NCBI RefSeq assembly: GCF_900119825.1
Contig: NZ_FPKR01000013.1
Coordinates: 1,061-65,060 of the forward strand
Direction: 5' to 3'
DNA: 64,000 nt
DNA from: Chitinimonas taiwanensis DSM 18899
GTDB taxonomy: Bacteria > Pseudomonadota > Gammaproteobacteria > Burkholderiales > Chitinimonadaceae
Position 1 is the first letter of the stretch, and each line of letters begins with the position of its first letter. The translations under genes were made by a program, and so were the position numbers. Below the pieces are notes generated by a model that saw only the letters and a list, made by a program, of their open reading frames with translations, had not been told where the DNA came from and did not search any database. Below are positions 57,724 to 64,000 of this stretch, in pieces.

Positions 57724-60036
57724 ATGCTCGAAAAAGTCATCTGCATCGACAATGTCGGCGTCCTTAAGAAAGGCTTGCAAAAGTCCGTAGACCTCCAAAA
57801 GCTCGCACTTATCTATGCCGACAATGCCCGTGGCAAATCGACTTTATCGTCCTTGCTTCTGGCATGCTCGGGTGCGAACGTCCAAGATGTCGTCAGCCGC
57901 AAAACAGTTGGTGCAACTACGGCGCAGAAAGTCGTTCTGCGCTTCAATGCACCAGGCGGAGCATTCAACTCAGAGTTCGATGGCGTAGCATGGACAGGGG
58001 CCAAGCCGAATCTGCATGTCTTCAACCACGCCTTTGTCGAGCGCAATGTCTTCGCAAGCACAGGTGTATTGCCAGAGCAGCGTGAAGCGCTGTTGACTTT
58101 AGCGCTAGGTGATGCGGCTGTCGCTGAGCGAGCCAAGTTTGAGCAACAAGCTGCATTGCAAAAAGAATGTGCAAGCAAAGTAACCGCAGCCGAAGGTGCC
58201 CTTGTCGGATTTCGTGGCAACCATACGGTCGACCAGTTCATCGCATTGACACCACTTGAAGATGTTGACCAGCAGCTCGCGGATATCGATAAGCAAATTG
58301 GCGAAGCACGTGCCGTCGACCAGATTGCAAACCGCCCAGAGTTCAAGACAGTCGCGGTCCCCACATTCGACTTTGGTGGGCTTACAGAGGTCGTTGCAAG
58401 TTCATTTGAGAGTTTGGCCATCAAGGCTGAGGAATTAGCCAAAGCTCACTTCGCGAAGCACAACGGCCAAAGCACCGAGCATTGGGTGGCTGAAGGGTTG
58501 AAGCACGAACCCGACCAAGAGTGCCCTTTCTGTGGTCAGAGTACGAGAGACCTGGACCTGCTTAAGGCGTATAAGGCGTACTTTGACAACTCCTACTCCG
58601 ACCACCTGAATCGAATCTCCGGCCTCCGAGCAGGCGTGCTCAATTGCCTTGAGGATAGGCAGTTGGCTTCTTGGGAAGTCAATTCCGAATTCAACCAAGG
58701 TCTGCGCAGTGTGTGGGTAGAGAGCCTCGGAATCAAAGATGTTCCCACCCTCGACGTTGCCAAAGCGGCAGAGGTGCTGAAAGCGGTCAAGGCAGAGTTG
58801 CTAATTCTGGTGGAGGCAAAGGAACGTAATCCTCTAGCCGCATTGGACCCCTCACCTTTCTCACATGCCCTGGCTGAGCTCAATGCAGTCGTTTGCATGG
58901 CGCAGAACTACAACGCTGAAATAACGAAGCTCAACGTGGAAGCTGCTGCCTACAAGGCAAAATTCGCTAAGTCCGATGTAGCCGCCTTGACCACCAAACG
59001 TGGTCAGTTGGTGATTCGCCAGAGTCGCTATGACGCTAAGACCATTTCCCTAATCGATGCGGTCAAGAGCACACGTGCTGCCTACAAGACAGCAGAGACG
59101 GCCAAGGATACAGCTCGTGCAGCGCTAGACACGCTTATGGCCGAAACACTGGCAAAATTTCAGCTGGCTATCAACGATTGGTTGGTTAAGTTTGCAGCCC
59201 CCTTCCAGATTGACCAACTCGCCCCGACATACAAGGGTGGTGGGTTGCGCTCCGAGTACGTCTTGAAGGTTCGCGGCGCGACGGTAAACGTTGGCCCAGG
59301 GGGTGGCGGAGAGCTTTCCTTTCATTCGGCCTTGAGCGAGGGCGACAAACGAACCCTGGCCTTTGCGTTCTTTCTTGCCAAACTGTTCGCGGACCCGAAC
59401 AAGGCCAACGCTGCCGTGGTTTTGGATGACGTTTTCACTAGCCTGGACAAGCATCGCAGGCACAACACCATTGATGCTGTACTTAAGATGGTAGCTGAGT
59501 GCGCACAGGTCATTTGTCTAGGGCATGACGCACACTTCCTTCGCGAGCTGAAGAAACGAGTAAGCAAGAAAAAGCTTGGCACGGCCGTGGAACTGGCGTT
59601 GCATCGCGACGCCCATGATTACAGTTTTCTAGGCGACTTCGACTTGGACGAATACTGCTCCTCGGATTACTACAAGCACTACGTTATGGTCGAGCGGTTT
59701 GTGAATGCCGAACCGTGCGGTAACCTGCTGGAGGTCGCGAAATCATTGCGGCTTCTTGTTGAAGGGCACTTACATCGATGTTTTCCGAAGAAGTTCAAGG
59801 AAGGGCAGACGGTTGGCGACATGCTGGACCTTGTCAAGAATGCAACTGCACCGAACTCTCTGGTAAGGCTACAGCCGCTTCTTGCCGAGCTTGTGAGTTT
59901 CAACGACTTTGCCGCAGCGTTTCACCATGACACGTCAGGCGGATACCCGCGTATCGAAGTGAACGAAGCTGAGTTACTTACCTTCGCGAAAGGAGCACTT
60001 GGCTTCATACAGATTCGTAACTTCAAGCTGCACTAA
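57724..60036 (+). CDS. rloC: RloC-like ABC-ATPase anticodon nuclease (candidate phage-defence protein)
   Basis: A 770-aa protein. The ABC-ATPase head is split: Walker A ADNARGKSTLSSLL (residues 32-45) at the start, signature ALSEGDKRTLAFAFFLAKL (from 536), Walker B AVVLDDVFTSLD (about 563-574) and His601 in CLGHDAHFLREL. Between them lies a coiled-coil region with a zinc-hook motif CPFC at 267-270 (QECPFCGQST), as in Rad50 and in RloC but not in PrrC. The C-terminal 130 residues hold R676-x3-E680 (SLRLLVEGHLHRCF) and a His pair at 734-735, matching the Arg-Glu-His toxin triad described for PrrC/RloC nucleases. RloC cuts tRNA anticodons, in response to DNA damage or phage attack. No restriction genes are nearby. 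Confidence 0.82.
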   Translation: MLEKVICIDNVGVLKKGLQKSVDLQKLALIYADNARGKSTLSSLLLACSGANVQDVVSRKTVGATTAQKVVLRFNAPGGAFNSEFDGVAWTGAKPNLHVFNHAFVERNVFASTGVLPEQREALLTLALGDAAVAERAKFEQQAALQKECASKVTAAEGALVGFRGNHTVDQFIALTPLEDVDQQLADIDKQIGEARAVDQIANRPEFKTVAVPTFDFGGLTEVVASSFESLAIKAEELAKAHFAKHNGQSTEHWVAEGLKHEPDQECPFCGQSTRDLDLLKAYKAYFDNSYSDHLNRISGLRAGVLNCLEDRQLASWEVNSEFNQGLRSVWVESLGIKDVPTLDVAKAAEVLKAVKAELLILVEAKERNPLAALDPSPFSHALAELNAVVCMAQNYNAEITKLNVEAAAYKAKFAKSDVAALTTKRGQLVIRQSRYDAKTISLIDAVKSTRAAYKTAETAKDTARAALDTLMAETLAKFQLAINDWLVKFAAPFQIDQLAPTYKGGGLRSEYVLKVRGATVNVGPGGGGELSFHSALSEGDKRTLAFAFFLAKLFADPNKANAAVVLDDVFTSLDKHRRHNTIDAVLKMVAECAQVICLGHDAHFLRELKKRVSKKKLGTAVELALHRDAHDYSFLGDFDLDEYCSSDYYKHYVMVERFVNAEPCGNLLEVAKSLRLLVEGHLHRCFPKKFKEGQTVGDMLDLVKNATAPNSLVRLQPLLAELVSFNDFAAAFHHDTSGGYPRIEVNEAELLTFAKGALGFIQIRNFKLH

Positions 60037-60271
60037 TAAGTTGTTATGAGAGTCTGCTTCGAGTAGTGCAGAGGTGCTTTCTCGAAGTTCCGTTATGGGT
60101 CGATAGCTGACGTTCCAGCCTAGTGCAGCCAAGGTCCGTTTTGGACGAGAAGCTGCCGCGGTCACAACCATGTATACAGGCGGTACAAACGCTTTCACGC
60201 CTTAACCAGTCACATCCGGGGAAGGACACCACTTTCATCCTCGATTTCGTGAACGATGTCCTTCACTGTGC
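60037..60271. other. Gene-free stretch after the RloC-like gene
   Basis: No gene is evident and no clear terminator follows the RloC-like stop. It contains CACTGTGCAGTG, a 12-base palindrome-like element, at 60264-60275 next to the hairpin described separately. Confidence 0.4.
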
Positions 60272-60300
60272 AGTGAAACGGGGCTAGTTCCCGTTTCACT
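60272..60300. other. Perfect 11-bp hairpin
   Basis: AGTGAAACGGG/CCCGTTTCACT with a seven-base loop. It begins at the last base of the micro-ORF stop codon on the minus strand, so it may end or stabilise that transcript; there is no T-run. Confidence 0.6.
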
Positions 60301-60398
60301 CAGCACCACACGCCGCGCAGCACAGTTAGCGGGGAACACTTGGACGTCGCAACCGGATTTTCAGTCAGAGTCATGTCCGCTGGATTCATGGCAGGCAT
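60300..60398 (-). CDS. Candidate micro-protein, 32 aa
   Basis: Starts MPAMNPADMTLTENPVATSK and ends LRGVWC. GGAGGT lies at an ideal distance (seven bases) before the ATG at 60398, and the same GGAGGTAAAT occurs again 15 bases further upstream. The stop abuts a perfect hairpin. No family recognised; one terminal cysteine and tryptophan. The strong start signal in otherwise empty DNA is the main support. It could also be a leader peptide. Confidence 0.3.
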   Translation of the reverse strand: MPAMNPADMTLTENPVATSKCSPLTVLRGVWC

Positions 60399-60821
60399 TC
60401 ATTTACCTCCCACCAATTTACCTCCTACCCACGCCCAGACCACCCTCTATCTACCTGCTGATTAGGTCCTATTTCCCTCCTTTTTACCTCTCTGTTTCCG
60501 CACTTTGACGGCCAGCCCAGGACCCGTGACCGCAGAGAGAGCCTCACAGTAACCTCCCCCCACATTCGCCATATTGTCCAAGAGGCGATAGCGTTACGCA
60601 GGCGCACTTGCAGCGCCCATTGTCACTCACTGATTATTTACTATGTTATTGATTTTAATGGATTTTTTAGGGTAACACCGGGGTCGCGGTAAGTCAAAAT
60701 TTGCAATATGTTCGGCACTCTCCGTTGACTCCAGAATGAGGCTAAACGTGTCGAACACTCCTACGCCAGATACACCTTGCAAGCCCCTGAAGGTTCCATT
60801 CGACTCGGAGGGGGCGCGTTC
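60399..60821. other. Gene-free stretch with pyrimidine-rich repeats
   Basis: The plus strand is C/T-rich. ATTTACCTCCCACC and ATTTACCTCCTACC stand in tandem (60400-60436), and further CCTCC runs occur to 60560. No convincing gene. AT-rich DNA at 60630-60680 may hold the promoter of the zinc-ribbon gene. Confidence 0.4.
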
Positions 60822-61415
60822 ATGGCACATCACGTTACGTTGATTGAGTTGGTTGTCCCGCCTGAACACGAAGCACATGCCATCTCGCATGGAGCCATGC
60901 GTGTAGAAGGAACACAGGTTTGGTTTGCTCGGATGCCTATTTCACCCGAACTCAACTCGTACGTCGCACCCAGGCATCAATCCCTAACTACGCAAGCTCA
61001 TAGACCAAGGTGTGTGAACTGCGGAATACCAATGACCAAGCGCATTGGGGGTGCGCGTATGCGACTTTTTTGGGGCTGTCCCAACTACCCAAGATGCAAC
61101 TTCACAAAGGCATGGGACAAATTTACCGAAAGTATCAACATCAACGGGCTCTCTCCCTCGGATGTAATGAGAAGGCTCCTAGCCAATCCAACAACAGGCC
61201 TACAAGTCATCGACTTTTTCATGTATGCCATAGATAAGTTCTCAAATCCGAGCGATGCTTGGCTCTGGCTGACAACTGAAAACCCGCTAACCGGGAATAT
61301 CCAACCGATAAAGCTGCTTATCGATACGGGAACCTATGAGCAAGTACTTAACATTGTCGTTTGTATGGACTTTGCTTCTTCAACGAAGCTGACTCGTAGC
61401 TCCTCTAGGCGATGA
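60822..61415 (+). CDS. Topoisomerase-type zinc-ribbon protein with a probable MbcA/ParS-like (DUF2384) toxin-binding domain
   Basis: A 197-aa protein from the ATG at 60822 (GGAGGGGG upstream). Residues 1-50 form a short strand-rich segment (VTLIELVVPPEHEAHAISHG). Residues 62-97 are a C4 zinc ribbon of topoisomerase I type: Cys64, Cys67, Cys86, Cys92 in RCVNCGIPMTKR and LFWGCPNYPRCNFTKAWD. Residues about 112-180 resemble the toxin-binding domain of MbcA/ParS/Xre antitoxins: MRRLLANPTTGLQVIDFF, NPSDAWLWLTTENPLTGNIQ and PIKLLIDTGTYEQVLNIV. No RES-type toxin lies beside it. The combination is unusual and I cannot name a function; DNA binding plus regulation or toxin control is inferred. Confidence 0.7.
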   Translation: MAHHVTLIELVVPPEHEAHAISHGAMRVEGTQVWFARMPISPELNSYVAPRHQSLTTQAHRPRCVNCGIPMTKRIGGARMRLFWGCPNYPRCNFTKAWDKFTESININGLSPSDVMRRLLANPTTGLQVIDFFMYAIDKFSNPSDAWLWLTTENPLTGNIQPIKLLIDTGTYEQVLNIVVCMDFASSTKLTRSSSRR

Positions 61416-61471
61416 GTTCTCATGCAGCGTCTGCTGTTCAGCCGTGCTCATCCGACTTGAACCTAATAACA

Positions 61472-61553
61472 GGTGCATATTCGACCTCAATATGCACCCG
61501 TTATGCACCTAATGAGAATAGCTCCCATCCGTAGACAGCCACGTAAGGTGCAT
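61472..61553. repeat. Four ATGCACC motifs at the right end (candidate integrase arm sites)
   Basis: ATGCACC at 61492 and 61503 (11-base step, as at the left end) and its reverse complement GGTGCAT at 61472 and 61547. Confidence 0.7.
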
Positions 61554-61630
61554 GGACAGTCTGAATCGACTATCCTGATGTACGAGAGAAGGCGGCTACG
61601 GCATCTGGTCGCACCGAGATGATTTCTCGG

Positions 61631-61643
61631 TAACTCATTGAAT
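61631..61643. repeat. Right 13-bp terminal inverted repeat of the island
   Basis: TAACTCATTGAAT, the exact reverse complement of 52282-52294, ends one base before the right rlmD-tail repeat. Confidence 0.85.
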
Positions 61644-61644
61644 A

Positions 61645-61833
61645 TGCAAGTCCATCGACCCCGAGCACGGCCCCAAGCGCATCGTCTATGTGAGCTGCAA
61701 CCCGGCCACGCTGGCGCGCGACGCGAATGTGCTGGTCAATGTGAAGGGCTACAAGATGAAGACGGCTGGCGTGGTGAATATGTTTCCGCACACCGGCCAT
61801 GTGGAATCGATGGCCTGGTTCGAGAAGGAATAA
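61645..61833 (+). repeat. Right copy of 189-bp direct repeat (displaced rlmD tail; attR side)
   Basis: Encodes the last 62 residues and stop of RlmD with no start codon or upstream part, so a gene fragment. It has four synonymous differences from the left copy. It is followed by the native rlmD terminator, marking the original chromosome junction. Confidence 0.95.
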
Positions 61834-61863
61834 GCAGGTCCAGGGCTAGCAAGCCCAGCATGA

Positions 61864-61893
61864 AAAAAGCGACTGTCTGCACAGTCGCTTTTT
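61864..61893. terminator. Bidirectional terminator, originally of rlmD, shared with folB
   Basis: A 13-bp perfect stem (AAAAAGCGACTGT and its complement) around CTGC, with T5/A5 on its sides. Confidence 0.9.
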
Positions 61894-61919
61894 ATCTGTC
61901 GCGCCAGGCTTGGCACGGC

Positions 61920-62279
61920 TTAGCCTCCGCGGTGACCGCGTTCCACCGTCACACCAACGCGCCCCACCTCGTGCAGGATGCCCAGCTTGGTGACCGACAC
62001 GCGTATCCACGGCGTGGAGAAAGCCCCCATCAGATCCTGGGCGATATACTCGGCCAGCCGCTCCAGGAGCAGGAAGTGCTGCTCGGCCAGCACGGCGCGC
62101 AGGCGGTCCACCACGTCGGCATAGTTGATGGTGTCGGCCAGATCGTCGGTCTGGCAGGCGCGTGCGCTGGGAATACCCAGCTCCAAATCAATCTCGACCA
62201 CCTGGGGGGCGACGCGCTCCCAGTCGTAAACGCCGATCAGCGTTCTGGCCTTCACGCCGTGCAAATAAATAATGTCCAT
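61920..62279 (-). CDS. folB: Dihydroneopterin aldolase
   Basis: A 119-aa folate-pathway enzyme that cleaves dihydroneopterin. It starts MDIIYLHGVKARTLIGVYDWER, with the family's GVY-WE motif. It has DTINYADVVDRLRAVL, the catalytic/pterin-binding Glu in HFLLLERLAEYIAQDL and the Lys in VSVTKLGILHEVGRVGVTVE. Length is standard. It is divergent from plsY with 95 bases between starts; the folB-plsY pairing is common in betaproteobacteria. Confidence 0.95.
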   Translation of the reverse strand: MDIIYLHGVKARTLIGVYDWERVAPQVVEIDLELGIPSARACQTDDLADTINYADVVDRLRAVLAEQHFLLLERLAEYIAQDLMGAFSTPWIRVSVTKLGILHEVGRVGVTVERGHRGG

Positions 62280-62374
62280 GATGGGTGCGGAGGCTGCTCC
62301 AGCGCTTGCTTGCTACCGCTGAGAGCCGCAACCGGCTTAGAATCCGGGGCGCCCATTGTAGAGGAAATCGCTTG

Positions 62375-62995
62375 ATGTCGCCCGCCGTGCCCCCAGTGCT
62401 GTTTGTCATCGCCGCCTACCTGATCGGCTCCATCTCATTTGCCATCGTGGTCAGCCGTGCCATGAAGATGTCCGACCCGCGCAGTTATGGCTCGGGCAAC
62501 CCCGGTGCCACCAATGTGCTGCGCTCGGGCAAGAAGCTGGCCGCCGTGCTGACCCTGCTTGGCGATGCGCTGAAAGGCATGCTGATCGTACTGGCGGCCA
62601 AGCTGGCCGGGCTGGACGATACCTGGGTGGCCGCGGTGGCGATTGCGGTCACGGTGGGCCATATGTGGCCGATCTTCTTCCGCTTCCAGGGCGGCAAGGG
62701 CGTGGCCACCGCGGCCGGTGTGCTGCTGACCCTGGACTGGCGGCTTGGCCTCGCGGCATTGGCGGTGTGGATAGCGGTGGCGGCGCTGACCAAGCTGTCC
62801 TCGCTGGCAGCCATCCTGACCGCCGTGGCGGCCCCACTGCTCTGCCACTGGCTGGTACCGAATCGGCCGGCTATCTTCGGCGCCGTGCTGGCGATTGCCG
62901 CACTGCTGGTACAGCGCCATAAGCGCAATCTGCTCAATCTACTGGCTGGCACCGAGGGCAAGATCGGCCAGAAGGCCAAGACCGACGCCAACTAG
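62375..62995 (+). CDS. plsY: Glycerol-3-phosphate acyltransferase PlsY
   Basis: A 206-aa integral membrane enzyme from the ATG at 62375 (GAGGAA upstream). It acylates glycerol-3-phosphate with acyl-phosphate, the first step of phospholipid synthesis. The three catalytic loops are present: YGSGNPGATNVLRSGKK, GDALKGML and GHMWPIFFRFQGGKGVATAAG. Five to six membrane helices. The C-terminus is basic (RHKRNLLNLLAGTEGKIGQK). A terminator follows. Confidence 0.96.
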   Translation: MSPAVPPVLFVIAAYLIGSISFAIVVSRAMKMSDPRSYGSGNPGATNVLRSGKKLAAVLTLLGDALKGMLIVLAAKLAGLDDTWVAAVAIAVTVGHMWPIFFRFQGGKGVATAAGVLLTLDWRLGLAALAVWIAVAALTKLSSLAAILTAVAAPLLCHWLVPNRPAIFGAVLAIAALLVQRHKRNLLNLLAGTEGKIGQKAKTDAN

Positions 62996-63014
62996 GCCGG
63001 CCAGCGCCAAACAG

Positions 63015-63039
63015 AAGCCCCGCAGTGCGGGGCTTTTTT
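63015..63039. terminator. Bidirectional terminator between plsY and the LytTR regulator
   Basis: AAGCCCCGC-AGT-GCGGGGCTT followed by T4 on the plus strand; the minus-strand gene ends at 63039. Confidence 0.85.
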
Positions 63040-63788
63040 CATTCGCGGAACAGATGGGTGAAGCTGCGGCTGACCGGCAGCTTTTCGCTACAGCCCTTGA
63101 CCAATACCTGCATGCGCTCGGCATCGATACGCTCGGCGGCGGCAATCGCGTGCACATTCACCATGGTGCCGCGGTGAATCTGCCAGAAGCGCTCGGGGTC
63201 GAGCCCACCGAGCAGATCCTTCAAGGGGGTGCGGATCAGCGCTTCGGAATCAGCCAGCACCACGCGCGTGTACTTGGTGTCGGACTGGAAAAACAGCACA
63301 TCGTCCACGTTGATCAGCTTGATCTGTTTGCCCACCGAGGCCTTGATCCATTTCAGCCTTTCCTGCGCCTGTGCAGGCACAGCGGCTTTCAGCTGGCTGA
63401 GGATGGCCGCCAGATCGCTCGGTGGCTGGGCAAGCTTGGCGCGGATACGCTCAATCGCCTTGGTCAATCGGCCGGCGTCTACCGGCTTAAGCAGATAATC
63501 GACCGCCCCGGCCTCGAAGGCATCCACCGCGTACTGGTCGTAGGCGGTAACGAATACCACATGCGCGGCCATGCCGATGCGCGCGGCCACCTCCAGCCCC
63601 GACATACCGGGCATGCGGATATCGAGGAACACCACCTCGGGCTCATGGGCCAGGAAATCATCCCAGGCATCGTTGCCGTTCTCGGCCACGGCCACCAGCT
63701 CGGCCTGCGGCCAGTGCTCGTGCAAGAGGCCCTGCAGACGCTCGCGCATCAGTGGCTCGTCCTCGGCAATCAGCACACGTGTTTTCAT
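63039..63788 (-). CDS. LytTR-type response regulator (LytR/AlgR family)
   Basis: A 249-aa regulator. Residues 1-120 are a complete receiver: acidic pair in IAEDEPLMRERL, phosphorylated aspartate in VVFLDIRMPGMSGLEVA, Thr in VVFVTAYDQYAVDAFE, and Lys in DYLLKPVDAGRL. The C-terminal LytTR DNA-binding domain spans about 145-249 (IKLINVDDVLFFQSDTKYTR, RTPLKDLLGGLDPERFWQIH, RGTMVNVHAI). GGAGGAAAG precedes the ATG. It forms a pair with the sensor kinase gene 20 bases upstream. The genes it controls are unknown; AlgR-type regulators often act on surface functions. Confidence 0.93.
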   Translation of the reverse strand: MKTRVLIAEDEPLMRERLQGLLHEHWPQAELVAVAENGNDAWDDFLAHEPEVVFLDIRMPGMSGLEVAARIGMAAHVVFVTAYDQYAVDAFEAGAVDYLLKPVDAGRLTKAIERIRAKLAQPPSDLAAILSQLKAAVPAQAQERLKWIKASVGKQIKLINVDDVLFFQSDTKYTRVVLADSEALIRTPLKDLLGGLDPERFWQIHRGTMVNVHAIAAAERIDAERMQVLVKGCSEKLPVSRSFTHLFRE

Positions 63789-63808
63789 CGCTTTCCTCCC
63801 CGGCTGGC

Positions 63809-64000
63809 TCAGACCGCTGCCGGCAATTGCAGGCGCGCGGTGGCGCCGCCGCTGTCGTTATTGAATAAGTGCAGCTCGGCCGCTTCACCAAAAGCCAAGC
63901 GCAGGCGCTCGCGGATGTTCTGCAGGCCCACGCCGCTTGCGCCGAGCGACTCACCCAGGCCCTGTCCACTATCGGCCACATCGATGCACAGCTGGCCAGC
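63809..64000 (-). CDS. Sensor histidine kinase, C-terminal end (partial)
   Basis: Only the last 63 residues are in the window. They contain the ATP-binding G boxes of a LytS/AlgZ-type kinase: VADSGQGLGES, GASGVGLQNIRERLRLAFG and GGATARLQLPAAV at the end. It is the partner of the LytTR regulator that follows 20 bases downstream. The sensor part lies beyond the window end. Confidence 0.85.
   Translation of the reverse strand, partial: AGQLCIDVADSGQGLGESLGASGVGLQNIRERLRLAFGEAAELHLFNNDSGGATARLQLPAAV

Larger units (their letters stand above)
52281..61644. mobile_element. Integrated genomic island at the 3' end of rlmD (about 9.4 kb)
   Basis: The segment lies between two copies of the rlmD tail; the native rlmD terminator is found only beyond the right copy, so everything between was inserted. 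Its GC content and codon use are visibly lower than the flanks, most of all at 53.7-54.5 kb. It carries a tyrosine integrase next to the left end, a serine resolvase, an unrecognised 318-aa protein, a secreted nuclease, a RloC-like anticodon nuclease and a zinc-ribbon protein. There are no phage structural, conjugation or restriction-modification genes. Perfect 13-bp inverted repeats mark both ends. It is best called an integrative element of unknown transfer mode with defence cargo. Confidence 0.92.

Noticed and set aside
60019..60036. R-x4-H (RNFKLH) at the very end of the RloC-like protein as a HEPN nuclease motif
   Set aside because: It is the last six residues, without the surrounding helices of a HEPN domain; the internal R676/E680/His region fits RloC/PrrC better.
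60400..60560. Repeated CCTCC/ACCTCC units as a CRISPR-like array
   Set aside because: The units are short, irregular and without unique spacers of equal length; no cas genes are present.
52281..61644. Island as a prophage or conjugative element
   Set aside because: There are no capsid, tail, terminase, lysis, relaxase or type IV secretion genes in its 9.4 kb.
61570..62375. Open frames over the right rlmD tail
   Set aside because: They read the displaced rlmD fragment in wrong frames or on the opposite strand; the same shadow is seen over the left copy.

Overview
The window is high-GC chromosomal DNA from a betaproteobacterium. Supporting marks are the gyrA/serC/pheA and lolA-rarA-serS neighbourhoods, a DUF3460 gene, class I PHA synthesis genes and FbpABC-type iron uptake. 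Neisseriales (Chromobacteriaceae/Chitinibacteraceae-like) is my best guess; the genus cannot be read from the sequence. Genes are dense, many are coupled by ATGA overlaps, and strong hairpin terminators separate convergent units.

Layout. 1-5.9 kb (minus strand): a biofilm-adhesin secretion locus made of a LapB-like ABC transporter, a LapC-like membrane fusion protein, a LuxR-type regulator and the N-terminus of a LapA-like giant adhesin with a retention module and a TAAG LapG-type cleavage motif. 6-13 kb: a small conserved gene, tRNA-Thr(CGT), a Tat-exported PhoX-type phosphatase, an FKBP isomerase, a DUF2189 membrane protein, a lipoprotein, a 2-hydroxyacid dehydrogenase and a zinc metallopeptidase. 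12.8-19.5 kb: a TetR repressor divergent from a tripartite RND efflux operon, with a palindromic operator between them. 19.6-31 kb: a periplasmic binding protein, PmbA, DarP, MogA, heptosyltransferase I, a LOG-family protein, PheA, an MFS/small-protein pair facing a GlxA-type regulator, SerC and two hotdog thioesterases. 31-38 kb: GyrA, an OmpA-family protein, LolA, RarA and SerS. 38-49 kb: DUF3460, PhaA/PhaC, PbpG, and a Fur-marked iron cluster (Bfd, Bfr, FbpABC). 47.9-52.3 kb: RdgC, HMG-CoA lyase, a frameshifted ThpR, a candidate small RNA and RlmD.

The most unusual part is a 9.4-kb lower-GC integrated island at 52281-61644. It is inserted at the 3' end of rlmD. A second, slightly diverged copy of the last 63 codons of rlmD (189 bp, four synonymous differences) sits at the far end, followed by the native rlmD terminator. 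Directly inside the two repeats are perfect 13-bp inverted repeats, and further in are repeated ATGCACC motifs. The island carries a tyrosine integrase, a secreted nuclease and another secreted protein of low GC, a serine resolvase with a repeat-rich control region, an unrecognised 318-aa protein, a RloC-like ABC-ATPase anticodon nuclease with a zinc hook (candidate phage defence), and a topoisomerase-type zinc-ribbon protein joined to what looks like an MbcA/ParS-type toxin-binding domain. Two gene-poor stretches inside it are rich in inverted repeats and hold at least one candidate micro-ORF.

After the island come FolB, PlsY and a LytTR-type two-component pair; the kinase runs off the window end. 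All calls come from reading the sequence and translations; no database search was run.
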